Positions 43,432-51,573 of a stretch of DNA of 64,000 bases are shown in pieces. Source of the DNA: JAPLNB01 sp964451955 (GTDB taxonomy: Bacteria > Planctomycetota > Phycisphaerae > Tepidisphaerales > Tepidisphaeraceae); assembly GCA_964451955.1 (NCBI GenBank), contig CAYVKG010000012.1, forward strand, positions 6,300 through 70,299. Reading direction: 5' to 3'. The notes under the pieces were generated by a model. It ran no database searches. It had not been told where the DNA came from and saw only the letters and a program-made list of their open reading frames with translations. The first letter of the stretch is position 1, and each line of letters starts with the position of its first letter. The translations under genes were made by a program, and so were the position numbers.

Positions 43432-46400
43432 CGGCTGCCGCGCCATCCTGCACTTCCGCTGCTTGATGATCCGCGAGACCCTGGCCAACAATTCCAAACA
43501 CGTCACATTCGGCGCTACCTGGGCCAACGGATTGCGGTTGCTCTCCCGCACCACCTCGGGCGGTTCAACCACCGAATACCGGCCAAGTTCCTACGCGTTC
43601 TCCCCCATTTGGCTCAAACTGGTCCGCAGCGGGACCCTCTTCTCCGCATACACCTCAACCAACGGCGTCACCTATACCCTGTGGAGAACGGCCACCATCT
43701 CAATGGCCTCCACCGTCTACATCGGTCTGGCGGTCTGCTCGTACAATCAATCCCAGCTCAACACGGCTACCTTTGCCGATGTCAGCCTCGGCGGCGAGAT
43801 TGGCACGCCCCCACCTCAATATAACAGCCTGCCTTCGCCCGAAAATCCCGTGGTTTCCCCCGGAACCGGCGCCGCCTTGGTTCTCGCTTGGAATGACGTG
43901 CTCGGCGAAACAGGTTACCGCGTCGATCGCTCGGCGGATGGCGTGAATTTCACCCGCGTCGGCACAACGGCGGCCGGCGTCACCTCATACACCGACGGCT
44001 CCATCAAGGGATCGATGCGGTACTTCTACCGGGTCAGCTCGCTGGATGCCACCGGCGCCTCGGTCCCCTCCGCCGTCGTCAGCGCCGTCAATCGCCCTTC
44101 CCCGCCCACCAATCTCACCATCACCATGCCCAATACCACCTCCCTCGTCTTGAACTGGAGAGACACGGACGGTGAGAACGGCTATCGCATTGAGCGCTCC
44201 ACCGACGGCACCACGTTCGTCAGTCGCGGCACCGTTGGCAAGAACGTGCCGAGTTGGACCGACACGGGCCTGGTCGCCGGTTCGCTTTATTACTACCGCG
44301 TTATCCCGACGAGCAGCCTGGGCGACGGTCCGGCAACTGCCGCCGCCAGCGCGTACACTCGCCTGGCCGCCGTCACCGGCATGGCCTTCGATTCGATCGC
44401 CTACAACCGCATCGTCTTCCATTGGAACGATCTGGCCACGGATGAAGGCTATCGAATCGAGCGGTCGACCGACGGTGAGACCTTCACCACGCTCGCCACG
44501 GTCGCCACCAATGTGACCACCTATACGGATACCACGGTTCAACAGCTCAAGGAGTACTACTACCGCGTTCTGGCGGTCAAAGGCACGGGGCTCGGCATGT
44601 ATCCGACGCCGATCTTCGCGGCAACCCCGGCCGCGACGGCGATCCCGTCCCCGTGGCTTGCCAGAGACATCGGCTCGGTCGGCGGCGCGGGCGCCAGCGG
44701 TTACGCCAGCGGGGTTCACACGATCATCGCCAGCGGCAGCGACATCGGCGGCACCTCCGATTCGTTCCGTTACACCTACCAGCCCCTGGTTGGGGACGGC
44801 CAGATCGTCGCGCGGGTCGCAACAATCGAAAACACCGATTCCTCCGCCAAGGTCGGCCTGATGATCCGCGAGAGCACCAACGCCAATGCCAGGTTCATCA
44901 TGGTCTACATCACGCCCGGCAGCGGGGCGGGTGTCCGTTATCGCACCAGCAACGGGGGATCGGCATCAACCGTCACCGGTCTGACCACGGCGACGGCTCC
45001 TTACTACGTCAAACTCGTCCGCGTCGGGAACGTCTTCTCCACCTACACTTCCGCCACCGGCGCGACGGACGACTGGGCGCTCGTTGACAGCAGGACCATC
45101 TCGATGAGTTCGTCCTCGCTGATCGGCCTGGCCGCCACCAGCCGCGTCAACACGAAACTGATGACCTCGACGGTGGACAAAGTCGTCGTCGCCAATCGCG
45201 CGCCCACGGTCGCGGTTGCGGCGAACGCCGATTTCGATCCGGTAACCTCCACCACCACGGTGCTGTCCGCCTTCGGCGCCGACGACCATGGCGAAGCCAA
45301 CCTGCGGTACCTCTGGGCGGTCACCGCCCAGCCCGACGGCTCGCGGACGCCCGATTTCGCGGACAACAACACCAACGCCTCCAAGACAACGACCGTCACA
45401 TTCTTCCAGGCCGGGGTCTATTCCTTCACGGTCATGATTGTCGATTCCTCCGGGCTGTCCGTCAGCAGCCAGGTGACCGTCACCGTGAGCCAGGTCCTGG
45501 CCGGCATTGTTGTCGTCCCGGGCGAAGTCGAACTCCACCGTGGCGATACGCTGCAATTCGCCGTTGCGGCATTGGATCAGTTCGATCAGCCAATGACGGA
45601 GACCGGGTCCGTCATATGGTCCGTCACATCCGGCTCGGGAACGATCAGCAATACCGGGCTCTTCACCGCGTCTTCCACCGACTCGCTGCCCAACACCATC
45701 CGAGCCTCGGTCGGCTCCCTGGCCTCAACCGCCGTCGTGACGATCGCCGCGGCGATTCCCGCCGCGCCCTCCGTCCTCAGCGCCAATCTCCGGACCGATG
45801 GAAGCCTGCAACTGCTGTGGCAGGACAACGCTGACAACGAGGATGGTTACCGCATTCAGCGGGCGGTTAACGGAGGCCAGTTCGTCACCGTCGGAACCAC
45901 GGCCGCCAATGCGAACACGTTCACCGACAACAGCCCGATTCCCGGAATCGCCGTCTACCGGGTGGCGGCAATAACCCCGGACCATGCCGCCGAGGCTGAC
46001 GGGTCAATCGTTCTCATGACCGGAACCACCGGCAACGATGCCTTCGGCATTTCCAGGACGCAACTCCCAGCCATCGCTTTGACTCTGAACCAGGATTCCC
46101 TGACTGCCGACCCGGCATCCATCCGCCGAGTCCTCGTATATGCCAACGGCGGCGACGATCGGCTCACCTGCGACTTCGCGGGCGGCAATCCGTTCTCGGC
46201 GGGGGGGCTGGTCTTCGACGGCGACGGCGACAACAGCAGTCTCGTGATCACGGGTACGACCGATGCCGACGATCTCGTGGCCAATGAGACACAGGTGACC
46301 TTTGGCGAGGCGGTCATCACCTACCGCAACGCCGGCCTTCAGTTGGCTGCCGCCGATCCCACGGTCGTGAAGCTGGCCGATCTGACTCTGACCGGGTCCG

Positions 46401-46918
46401 CGGTGCTCACGCTTCTCCCCACCCAAGCCAAATCGCTGCGGGTCAAAACGCTGCACCTGGGTGCTGCCGCGACCCTTGATCTGGGCGCCTCTGATCTGTT
46501 GATCGACTCGCCGCAGGCCGCTGCCGTCGTCAATGCCGTCAAGACCGCCCGAGCCGCAGGCGCATGGACCGGACCGGGCATCACGTCGTCGGCGGCCCGA
46601 GACGATCTATCCGGCGCCACCGGACTGGCGGTCAATTCCGATGCGACCCTCGTCAAGTACACGTGGAACGGCGACGCCAATCTCGATGGAATCGTCGACG
46701 CCGACGATTACTTCCTCATCGATTCCGGATTCATCAGCCAGTCCGGCGGATATGCCAACGGCGATCTCAATTTCGACTCCGTCGTCAATGCTGACGACTA
46801 CTTCCTGATTGACAGCGCTTTCATCATGCAGTCCGGGCCGCTGGCCATGCCATCGCTGTCCGGCCAGCCGGTGACTTCGCTTCTGCTGCGGCCAGACGAC
46901 AGTCTCTTCAACACCTAG
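43432..46918 (+). CDS. Secreted metalloprotease, C-terminal part: lectin-like, FN3 and dockerin-like modules
   Basis: This is the continuation of the 42003 gene; the first clear homology is 'LMIRETLANNSKHVTF' from 43463, which matches 'LMIRESTNANARFIMV' in the second lectin-like module near 44860. In order it has the end of module one, three fibronectin type III-like domains (about 43830-44640), a second lectin/DUF1349-like module (44660-45190), a PKD-like and a Big-2-like Ig domain (45200-45750), another FN3 (45760-46010), a beta-rich region, and at 46660-46840 a dockerin-like tail with two calcium loops ('NGDANLDGIVDADDYF', 'DLNFDSVVNADDYF'). No PEP-CTERM is present. The modules suggest carbohydrate- or matrix-bound proteolysis outside the cell. 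Confidence 0.82.
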
Positions 46919-46962
46919 CTCCAAACTCGCGCAACAGCTTCCTCCAATTCCAAGTTTCACGC

Positions 46963-46990
46963 TTGACTCATCCGCTGTCATGATTATATA
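46963..46990 (+). promoter_or_regulatory. pyrE promoter
   Basis: TTGACT (46963-46968), 16-bp spacer, TATATA (46985-46990). The -10 is embedded in a 16-bp perfect palindrome, TATATAGTACTATATA (46985-47000), which could be an operator. Confidence 0.6.
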
Positions 46991-47095
46991 GTACTATATA
47001 GATTCTGTATTCTCGGTCGAGCGGCTGTGGGTGGCCAGCTCGGCGAATTACGTGTTTGCCGTGGCGAGTTCGGGCCCCGGCAAGTCAGAGAAACC

Positions 47096-47136
47096 AAGCC
47101 GCGTGTCTTCCCGCCAAGGCACGCGGTTTTTCTTTT
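47096..47136 (+). terminator. Intrinsic terminator/attenuator in the pyrE leader
   Basis: A 14-bp stem with two G-U pairs (47096-47109 with 47116-47129) and loop CCCGCC, then TTCTTTT. It lies about 100 nt into the predicted transcript and 125 nt before the pyrE start, the arrangement expected for attenuation or for a short separate RNA. Confidence 0.7.
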
Positions 47137-47260
47137 GGGCTCTCGGCTGAAACCCCATTTCCATCCAGCACGGCCTGCCAAGGATACCTGCCTGTGGCCG
47201 TTGCGCCTTGCTACGGTGCCCGAAGTTGACGCTTCCACGCGCGGCGCAGATAGTGGGGGC

Positions 47261-47800
47261 ATGACACGCGAAGAATTGGCCAGGCGTATTGCGGATGTCG
47301 CCCTGTTGCGAGGCGAGTTTACCCTTCGCAGCGGGCGGAAGAGCAATTATTACCTCGACAAGTACCGGTTCGAGACCCAGCCGGACGTGTTGCTTGAATT
47401 GGGCCGGATGTTTGCCGGTCGAATTCCGCCAGGCGTGCATCGCATTGCCGGCGCGGAGTTGGGTGCCGTCTCGCTGGCCGCCGCCGCGAGCATGGCCAGC
47501 GGCAAGCCTTTCGTCATCGTTCGCAATCAGAAAAAGGACTACGGCACGAGCAAGCTGGTGGAGGGGATCCTTCAGCCGGGCGAAACCGTCGTCATTGTCG
47601 AGGACGTGCTCACCACCGGCGGGCAGGTGCTGGAGGCCGTCAAATCCCTCGAACAAGTCGGCGCCAAGGTCGAGAAGATCGTGGCGGTGATCGACCGCAT
47701 GGAAGGCGCCCGGGAGAATATCGAAAAGGCCGGCGTCAAACTTGAAGCCCTGTTTACCGTCAGAGACCTTGGAATTGCGCCCGGTGGGCCTAATCCCTGA
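47261..47800 (+). CDS. pyrE: Orotate phosphoribosyltransferase
   Basis: The 179-residue enzyme joins orotate to PRPP in pyrimidine synthesis. The start fits the family N-terminus ('LARRIADVALLRGEFTLRSGRKSNYYLDKYRF'). The PRPP-binding motif is 'VVIVEDVLTTGGQVLEAV' near residue 118, and the flexible loop 'VRNQKKDYGTSKLVEG' carries the catalytic Lys. It is a single gene, not linked to other pyr genes here. Confidence 0.94.
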   Translation: MTREELARRIADVALLRGEFTLRSGRKSNYYLDKYRFETQPDVLLELGRMFAGRIPPGVHRIAGAELGAVSLAAAASMASGKPFVIVRNQKKDYGTSKLVEGILQPGETVVIVEDVLTTGGQVLEAVKSLEQVGAKVEKIVAVIDRMEGARENIEKAGVKLEALFTVRDLGIAPGGPNP

Positions 47801-47831
47801 TCCGGCGATCCTTGTGGCCCCGCTGTTTTGC

Positions 47832-47860
47832 TTGTGGCACGGCGCCGTCGGCGATAGAAT
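47832..47860 (+). promoter_or_regulatory. Promoter of the DEAD-box gene
   Basis: TTGTGG (47832-47837), 17-bp spacer, TAGAAT (47855-47860), giving a leader of about 25 nt. Confidence 0.5.
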
Positions 47861-47892
47861 CAGTCCGTCAACTTCGTTGGAATGAGTGATTA

Positions 47893-49293
47893 GTGCCGGA
47901 TAAAGGTCAACAGCCCGAATTTCCAGAAGCGTTTGCGGCAATGGGGGTGCGACCCTCAATTCTGCGCGCACTGGCCGAAGAAAAGTTCACAACTCCAACC
48001 GATATCCAGTCCCTGCTGATCCCCCGCGCCCTGGCGGGCGTCGATCTGCTTGGACAGGCGCGGACCGGCACCGGAAAGACCGCCGCGTTTGCCATTCCCA
48101 TTCTCCAGAAATGCAGCCGCGACGGCGCCACCCAGGCTATTGTCCTCGTCCCCACGCGCGAACTCGCCATACAGGTGGAAGCGGAATTCCAACGCCTCCA
48201 GCGCTACACGCCGATCCGCTCCGTTCCCGTTTACGGCGGCCAGAAGATCGCCGCGCAAATGAAATTCCTCCGAAATGGCCCGCAGGTCGTCGTGGGGACC
48301 CCCGGCCGAGTCATGGACCTGCTCGAACGCCGCATCATCAATTTCGACAACATCCGCTTCGTTGTCCTCGATGAAGTCGATCGAATGCTCGATATCGGAT
48401 TCCGCGACGACATCCGCAGGATCCTGGCAAAGGTGAAAGGCATCGGCCAGACCCCGGGCAACGACGAACCAGGTTCGTCAGACCGGCCTCAAACCATCTT
48501 CGTGTCGGCCACCATCAGCGACGAAATCGAGCGACTCGCACGATCCTTCATGCACGAACCCGTCGAGAAACTCGTCGTCCCGGGCGCCGACGAAAAACCG
48601 ACCGTCGCCGGCGTCGAACAGTACTATTTCTCCGTCCAGCCCTGGGACAAGCACAGACTCCTGAAGATGCTCCTCGAACGCGAAAACCCCGATCTGGCGA
48701 TCGTCTTCTGCAAAACCAAGCACGGCGCGCAAAAACTCGCCAAAAGGCTGCACGCCGACGGCATCGAGTGCCGCGAGATTCACGGCAATCTGGCCCAGAA
48801 TAAACGCGACCGCGTCATGAAAAGCTTCCGCACCGGCAAGTTCGACGTACTCGTTGCCACCGATCTGGCCAGCCGCGGACTCGATGTGGCCGGCATCAGC
48901 CACATCATCAACTTCGACATCCCCGAGGACCCGGAGATCTATGTCCACCGCGTCGGCCGTACCGCCCGCATGGGGGCCGCCGGAAAAGCCTACACTTTCG
49001 TCACCAAAGAGCAGGGCGAGGAACTTACCAAGATCGAAGCGCTCATCAATATGATCGTGCCGCAGGCCAAACTGGACGGCTTTGAGCCCCGCCCCACTCC
49101 CGCCGACTGGTCGGAAGCCGGCCCGGGACAGACCGACCTCACGCCCGCCGGCCCCCCGCCGGTCAGTCGTCTCCTGCAGACCTACAGCCCCTCGGGGCAG
49201 CATGCCCCCGGCCAGGCCCTCACACTCCCGCCTCGCCCACGCACCCTCGGCAGCAAGATCCCCATCACCCGGCGACACAAACGCCGCCGGTAA
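47893..49293 (+). CDS. DEAD-box RNA helicase with DEVD motif
   Basis: The 466-residue product has all RNA helicase motifs in order: Q-motif region ending 'TPTDIQ', I 'ARTGTGKT', Ia 'PTRELAIQ', 'TPGRVMDLL', II 'VLDEVDRMLDIGF', III 'SAT', IV 'LAIVFCKTKHGAQKL', V 'ATDLASRGLDV' and VI 'HRVGRTARMG'. Motif II reads Asp-Glu-Val-Asp instead of Asp-Glu-Ala-Asp, a tolerated variant. The C-terminal 70 residues are a Pro-rich, then Arg-rich tail, typical of RhlE-like helicases. The start is a GTG at 47893. It likely helps ribosome assembly or mRNA decay. Confidence 0.92.
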   Translation: MPDKGQQPEFPEAFAAMGVRPSILRALAEEKFTTPTDIQSLLIPRALAGVDLLGQARTGTGKTAAFAIPILQKCSRDGATQAIVLVPTRELAIQVEAEFQRLQRYTPIRSVPVYGGQKIAAQMKFLRNGPQVVVGTPGRVMDLLERRIINFDNIRFVVLDEVDRMLDIGFRDDIRRILAKVKGIGQTPGNDEPGSSDRPQTIFVSATISDEIERLARSFMHEPVEKLVVPGADEKPTVAGVEQYYFSVQPWDKHRLLKMLLERENPDLAIVFCKTKHGAQKLAKRLHADGIECREIHGNLAQNKRDRVMKSFRTGKFDVLVATDLASRGLDVAGISHIINFDIPEDPEIYVHRVGRTARMGAAGKAYTFVTKEQGEELTKIEALINMIVPQAKLDGFEPRPTPADWSEAGPGQTDLTPAGPPPVSRLLQTYSPSGQHAPGQALTLPPRPRTLGSKIPITRRHKRRR

Positions 49294-49440
49294 GCCGCCC
49301 TCTGGATAATGTTCGGTCTTTGCATCGAATCGTCCGCAAACCCGATCGTATTCACGAGCTTGCATCTTCCCGTTCCGTTGCGCAAAATACGCCACATATC
49401 GCAAGGTCTGATCCCTTGCCGATCGAGAAAAGACAGTCCA

Positions 49441-49570
49441 GAGCCATAGAGAAGCACGATGCGCACGCGCAAGACGACTAAGAAGATGCTCGGCCGGTAA
49501 GCCACCTTCGGGTGTGCTTGTCTTGGGCCGAGCGTCTTCTGGATCCGCGTGCGGTTTTTCTCTGTGGCTC
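49441..49570 (+). ncRNA. Rod-like structured RNA candidate upstream of asd
   Basis: A nested set of helices spans 130 nt between the DEAD-box gene and asd. P1: 49441-49453 pairs with 49558-49570 (13 bp, one G-U). P2: 49462-49469 pairs with 49546-49553 (8 bp, CGCACGCG/CGCGTGCG). P3: 49481-49495 pairs with 49526-49540 (15 bp, one G-U). P4: 49499-49506 pairs with 49511-49519 (8 bp, one bulge) and is capped by a UUCG tetraloop. Five Ts (49555-49559) follow P2. It ends 20 nt before the asd ATG. It could be an asd leader element, a small RNA, or an oversized terminator for the helicase gene. I do not recognise it as SRP, 6S or lysine riboswitch RNA. Strand is inferred from the T-run and flanking genes. 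Confidence 0.6.
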
Positions 49571-49589
49571 ACTTTTTGGGAGCCCGTTC

Positions 49590-50591
49590 ATGTCATGCAG
49601 TATTGCCGTCGTTGGCGTTACCGGCGCCGTTGGCCAGGAATTTCTAACCGTCCTCGCCGAACGCAAGTTCCCGTTCACGAGCATCAAGTTGCTTGCTTCC
49701 GCCCGCAGCGCCGGCAAGAACATCGACTTCATGGGAAAAACCTATACCGTCGAAGAACTCACAAAGGACAGCTTTAAAGGCATCGACATCGCCCTCTTCT
49801 CTGCCGGCGGATCCATCAGCAAGGAGTTCGGCCCCGTCGCCGTTCAGGCCGGCGCCGTTGTTGTGGACAACTCCAGTGCCTTCCGCATGAAGGACGGCGT
49901 CCCGCTCGTCGTTCCCGAGGTGAACCCCGGCGAGATCAAAAAGCACAACGGCCTCATCGCCAATCCCAATTGCTCCACCATCATCATGAACGTCCCCGTC
50001 TGGCCTTTGTACAAGGTCAACCGCGTCAAACGCATCATCGTCAGCACCTACCAGGCAGTCTCCGGCGCGGGCGCCTGGGGGCTTTGGGAACTCGACGACC
50101 AGGTCAAGGCCTATGCCACCGGAAAACCCATCGTCAAAAACAAGTTCCCCCATCAGATCGTCAACAACCTTTTCAGTCACAACTCCAAGATAGCGGAGAA
50201 CGGCTACAACGAAGAAGAAAACAAGATGGTCAACGAGACCCGCAAGATATTCGGCGACCCGAAAATCATGGTCACCGCCACCTGTGTCCGCGTTCCCATC
50301 CCCCGCGCCCACAGCGAGTCCATCAACCTGGAATTTGAACGCCCAATCACGCCGGCGGAAGTACGCGAAATCCTCCGCAACGCCCCGGGCGTGACGATCG
50401 TGGACAACCCCGAGAAGAACCACTTCCCCATGCCCCTGGAAGCCAGCAACCAGGACAATGTGCTCGTCGGCCGAATTCGTCAGGACATGAGCCGCGATGA
50501 CGGCCGAGGCATCGAGCTGTTCGTCAGCGGCGACCAGGTCCGCAAAGGTGCCGCGACCAACGCCGTTCAGATCGCCGAAAAACTGATCTGA
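49590..50591 (+). CDS. asd: Aspartate-semialdehyde dehydrogenase
   Basis: The 333-residue enzyme reduces aspartyl phosphate to the semialdehyde for lysine, threonine, methionine and diaminopimelate. N-terminal NADP site 'VVGVTGAVGQEFLTVL', catalytic Cys128 in 'NPNCSTIIMNVP', and the active-site 'VRVPIPRAHSES' with catalytic His are all present. The ATG at 49590 has a GGGAG site upstream. It is preceded by the structured RNA described above. The enzyme is essential for peptidoglycan and amino acid supply, so regulation at this leader is plausible. Confidence 0.95.
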   Translation: MSCSIAVVGVTGAVGQEFLTVLAERKFPFTSIKLLASARSAGKNIDFMGKTYTVEELTKDSFKGIDIALFSAGGSISKEFGPVAVQAGAVVVDNSSAFRMKDGVPLVVPEVNPGEIKKHNGLIANPNCSTIIMNVPVWPLYKVNRVKRIIVSTYQAVSGAGAWGLWELDDQVKAYATGKPIVKNKFPHQIVNNLFSHNSKIAENGYNEEENKMVNETRKIFGDPKIMVTATCVRVPIPRAHSESINLEFERPITPAEVREILRNAPGVTIVDNPEKNHFPMPLEASNQDNVLVGRIRQDMSRDDGRGIELFVSGDQVRKGAATNAVQIAEKLI

Positions 50592-50664
50592 CATCCCCGG
50601 ACCAAAACAAACACGCCGACGCGGGTACGCTGATCGATGCCCGCGCCGGTGCTCTTCTCTCGCC

Positions 50665-51156
50665 TCACCATGCCGAGCCTTCGCTTGAGCCCAGCGATCC
50701 TCCCTGACTTCCGCTGCTGCCCGCCTCATTTCCGCGAACCGCACGCTCTTGCACAAGAACCACCAGTTCGTGCGCGGCGGCTGCAACCCGCTCGGCCTCG
50801 GTCGCCAACTCCGCCGTCGCCGATCCCCGGGTCTCCGCTGTTGCCTTCCGCATCACCTTGTCCAACTCCGCGACCGCTTCGCTGATCTGGCCGATCTCCC
50901 CCGATGACTCGTCCGGCGAGGCGCAATTCCTGCCCGCCAGCCGCTGGACATTCCCCGCAGTCTTGCTCCTCCATCGGGCTATCACCACCACAGCGGCGAT
51001 GACCAACCCGAACCCCACAACAATCGCGCAGACTTGGCCAAGAGCCTCACCGAATCCACTCGCTTTGATGGCATGGAAACGCGCCGTTCCCCCAGCCGCC
51101 ACCCCAATGGCCGTCAACCCCGTGAACCCCAACGCCAATCTTGTTCCCGCCTTCAT
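50665..51156 (-). pseudogene. Truncated methyl-accepting chemotaxis protein-like gene
   Basis: The 163-residue product looks like the two ends of a chemoreceptor joined together. The N-terminus has the receptor-type first TM segment ('MKAGTRLALGFTGLTAI'), a second TM (about 40-62) and a basic segment. This is followed at once by 'GEIGQISEAVAELDKV', which matches the MCP signalling-domain end 'I.QI..AV.EMDKV', then an Ala/Glu-rich helix and 'HELVVLV'. A normal MCP is 500-700 residues; the HAMP domain and the hairpin tip that binds CheA/CheW are missing. The frame is intact, so a shortened functional protein cannot be excluded. No che genes are nearby. Confidence 0.6.
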
Positions 51157-51573
51157 GGTTTCTGCCTTTCACAATGTGTGATTGCGCCCCGACCAGAAAC
51201 GCCTGACTGAGTGTCAACTCTGCTGTTTCTGCATTTCCACTCGATCGCGTCCGGTGCATTCCGACAGCACGTGTCTGCTCCTGAGCACTTGTTGTCTTGG
51301 GGACAAACACGCCTTGATCGCCTCAACCTCTCCGCCCGTGTCCCCGCCCAACTGTCGAAATTATGCTTGCACAAATTCCTTCGGCCGCATGTGGGACTCA
51401 CTTAACCCGCTTAGGCACTGCGAAAATCGCAGAATAACCCCCACTAGCGCAGTTTTATGTTATGTGAAAAGCAGACGAGGGCGCCTGCCGATCCCGGCCG
51501 GCTTCGGCGAGTACCCACGCCCCGCTCGGGCGAGCCACAGGCGGTCGGCGCCGCATTCCGCTAGAATCCACAC
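51157..51573. other. Intergenic region before the Ski2-like gene
   Basis: These 417 bp between divergent genes contain no convincing gene. A 15-bp inverted repeat, CTGCGA AAA TCGCAG, lies at 51418-51432, close to an AT-rich stretch (51448-51465). A TAGAAT at 51562-51567 serves the downstream helicase. Confidence 0.45.
51562..51567 (+). promoter_or_regulatory. -10 element, leaderless arrangement, Ski2-like gene
   Basis: TAGAAT ends 6 nt before the ATG at 51574, so the start codon would be at about +1. No -35 consensus is found at 16-18 bp. Confidence 0.4.

Larger units (their letters stand above)
46919..47260. other. pyrE leader region
   Basis: These 342 bp contain no protein gene. They hold a good promoter overlapping a 16-bp palindrome, alternative hairpins between 47037 and 47083, and a strong intrinsic terminator at 47096-47135, all before the pyrE ATG at 47261. 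Confidence 0.6.

Noticed and set aside
49441..49570. Lysine riboswitch, SRP RNA or 6S RNA as the identity of the asd-leader structure
   Set aside because: None of the conserved elements of those RNAs (for example the GGAA-capped SRP domain or the lysine-binding core) is present; the cap here is UUCG.
48478..49572. Minus-strand frame covering the 3' half of the DEAD-box gene and the asd leader
   Set aside because: It is antisense to a clear helicase and its extension over the leader follows from the inverted-repeat RNA structure, not from a protein.
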